Below, piece by piece: positions 41,798 through 42,331 of a DNA stretch of 42,331 nucleotides; position 1 is the first letter of the stretch, and every line of letters begins with the position of its first letter. The translations under genes were made by a program, and so were the position numbers. Source of the DNA: Candidatus Symbiothrix sp. (GTDB lineage: Bacteria; Bacteroidota; Bacteroidia; Bacteroidales; Azobacteroidaceae); assembly GCA_031261295.1 (NCBI GenBank), contig JAISKT010000372.1, forward strand, positions 1 through 42,331, in the 5' to 3' direction. The notes under the pieces were generated by a model, which saw only the letters and a list, made by a program, of their open reading frames with translations, did not search any database and had not been told where the DNA came from.

Positions 41798-42217
41798 ATG
41801 AGTTTTATAAAAGAATTTGAAGATTTTGCCATGCGCGGCAATGTAATGGATATGGCTGTCGGTATTATCGTTGGCGGCGCTTTCGGTAAAATTGTCAGTT
41901 CGTTTGTGTCCGACATTATTATGCCGCCTATCGGCTTATTAATCGGCGGCGTGGATTTTTCCAAACTGGCTGTCACGCTCAAACATGCTACTACCAATGC
42001 CGCAGGAGCAGTCACGCCGGCGGTAACCGTCAATTACGGGAGTTTCATCAATACGATTATTGATTTTTTGATTATTGCTTTCGCCATTTTCCTGATGGTA
42101 AAAGCCGTGAACAGTTTTCACAGGAAAAAAGCGGCAGCGCCTGCTCCTCCCGCTCCTCCCACCAAAGAAGAACAACTGCTGACGGAAATCCGGGATTTGT
42201 TGAAAAACAAAAAATAA
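41798..42217 (+). CDS. mscL: Large-conductance mechanosensitive channel MscL
   Basis: The 139-residue inner-membrane channel releases solutes when the membrane is stretched. The N-terminal amphipathic helix ([20 protein letters not shown]) leads into the pore helix [20 protein letters not shown]. The second helix is [20 protein letters not shown] and the cytoplasmic helix begins at [17 protein letters not shown] Pro/Ala linker ([10 protein letters not shown]) replaces the usual charged link. Length and order are normal for the family. Confidence 0.95.
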   Translation: MSFIKEFEDFAMRGNVMDMAVGIIVGGAFGKIVSSFVSDIIMPPIGLLIGGVDFSKLAVTLKHATTNAAGAVTPAVTVNYGSFINTIIDFLIIAFAIFLMVKAVNSFHRKKAAAPAPPAPPTKEEQLLTEIRDLLKNKK

Positions 42218-42226
42218 ATAAAGTTT

Positions 42227-42331
42227 TCTGTCATTGCGGCTCTCAGGAGGTCTGTCATTGCGAATTCTCAGGAGGTCTGTCATTGCGAATTCTCAGGAGG
42301 TCTGTCATTGCGGGCTTGACCCGCAATCCCC
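42227..42331. repeat. 25-base tandem repeat at the right edge
   Basis: TCTGTCATTGCGAATTCTCA followed by GGAGG is repeated at 42251 and 42276, with a 24-base variant at 42227 and a partial copy from 42301 ending in GGGCTTGACCCGCAATCCCC. It begins 9 bases after the mscL stop, and the array may continue beyond the window. Confidence 0.9.

Overview
The window reads as a chromosomal segment of a Bacteroidota bacterium, most likely of the order Bacteroidales. The basis is the set of TAnnTTTG (-7) promoters, often with a TTG or TTTG element 19-21 bases upstream, together with NigD-like, FISUMP-type and YXWGXW proteins, many lipoproteins, and a PASTA-rluD-ddl-acyltransferase gene order. No CRISPR array, tRNA or rRNA was seen.

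Layout. 1-593: a HigB/HigA toxin-antitoxin pair cut by the left edge. 590-7783: a transglutaminase-like lipoprotein, cutC, an MFS exporter, an aminotransferase, a small HAD hydrolase and recR. 7849-15567: a long minus-strand operon (PASTA protein, RluD-type pseudouridine synthase, Ddl, acyltransferase, NigD-like lipoprotein, NAD synthetase) ending in a CARF-HEPN protein of the Csx1/TM1812 type. 15676-15828: rpmH. 16068-18095 and 23127-25837: two related minus-strand operons of secreted proteins, each preceded by a roughly 470-510 nt structured RNA. Between them, 18263-22862 holds a cell-surface O-acylation cluster (two SGNH hydrolase-fold proteins and an MBOAT acyltransferase). 25935-27063: a YoeB-like toxin with its partner, and a metallo-hydrolase. 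27175-31262: gcvP and a YXWGXW lipoprotein. 31360-32480: a Y1 (IS200-like) transposase unit with 166-base inverted arms next to a broken hicB. 33416-40421: a MacAB-TolC type export operon ending in an ApbE-like gene. 40495-42217: gap and mscL.

Two things stand out. The first is the pair of structured RNA leaders. Both have their own promoter and lie upstream of paralogous secreted proteins. The two copies differ in sequence in several helices while keeping base pairing, so the sequence itself carries covariation support for an uncharacterised RNA. The second is an unusual load of short tandem repeats arranged as inverted pairs around gene starts. In the NigD-like and ApbE-like lipoprotein genes the start codon lies inside a perfect 23- or 32-base inverted repeat whose two arms encode the Lys-rich and the Phe/Leu/Ser-rich parts of the signal peptide. 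A third notable item is the CARF-HEPN protein, of a family tied to type III CRISPR signalling, sitting in a housekeeping operon with no CRISPR genes in view.

All family assignments are by motif reading, with no database search behind them.
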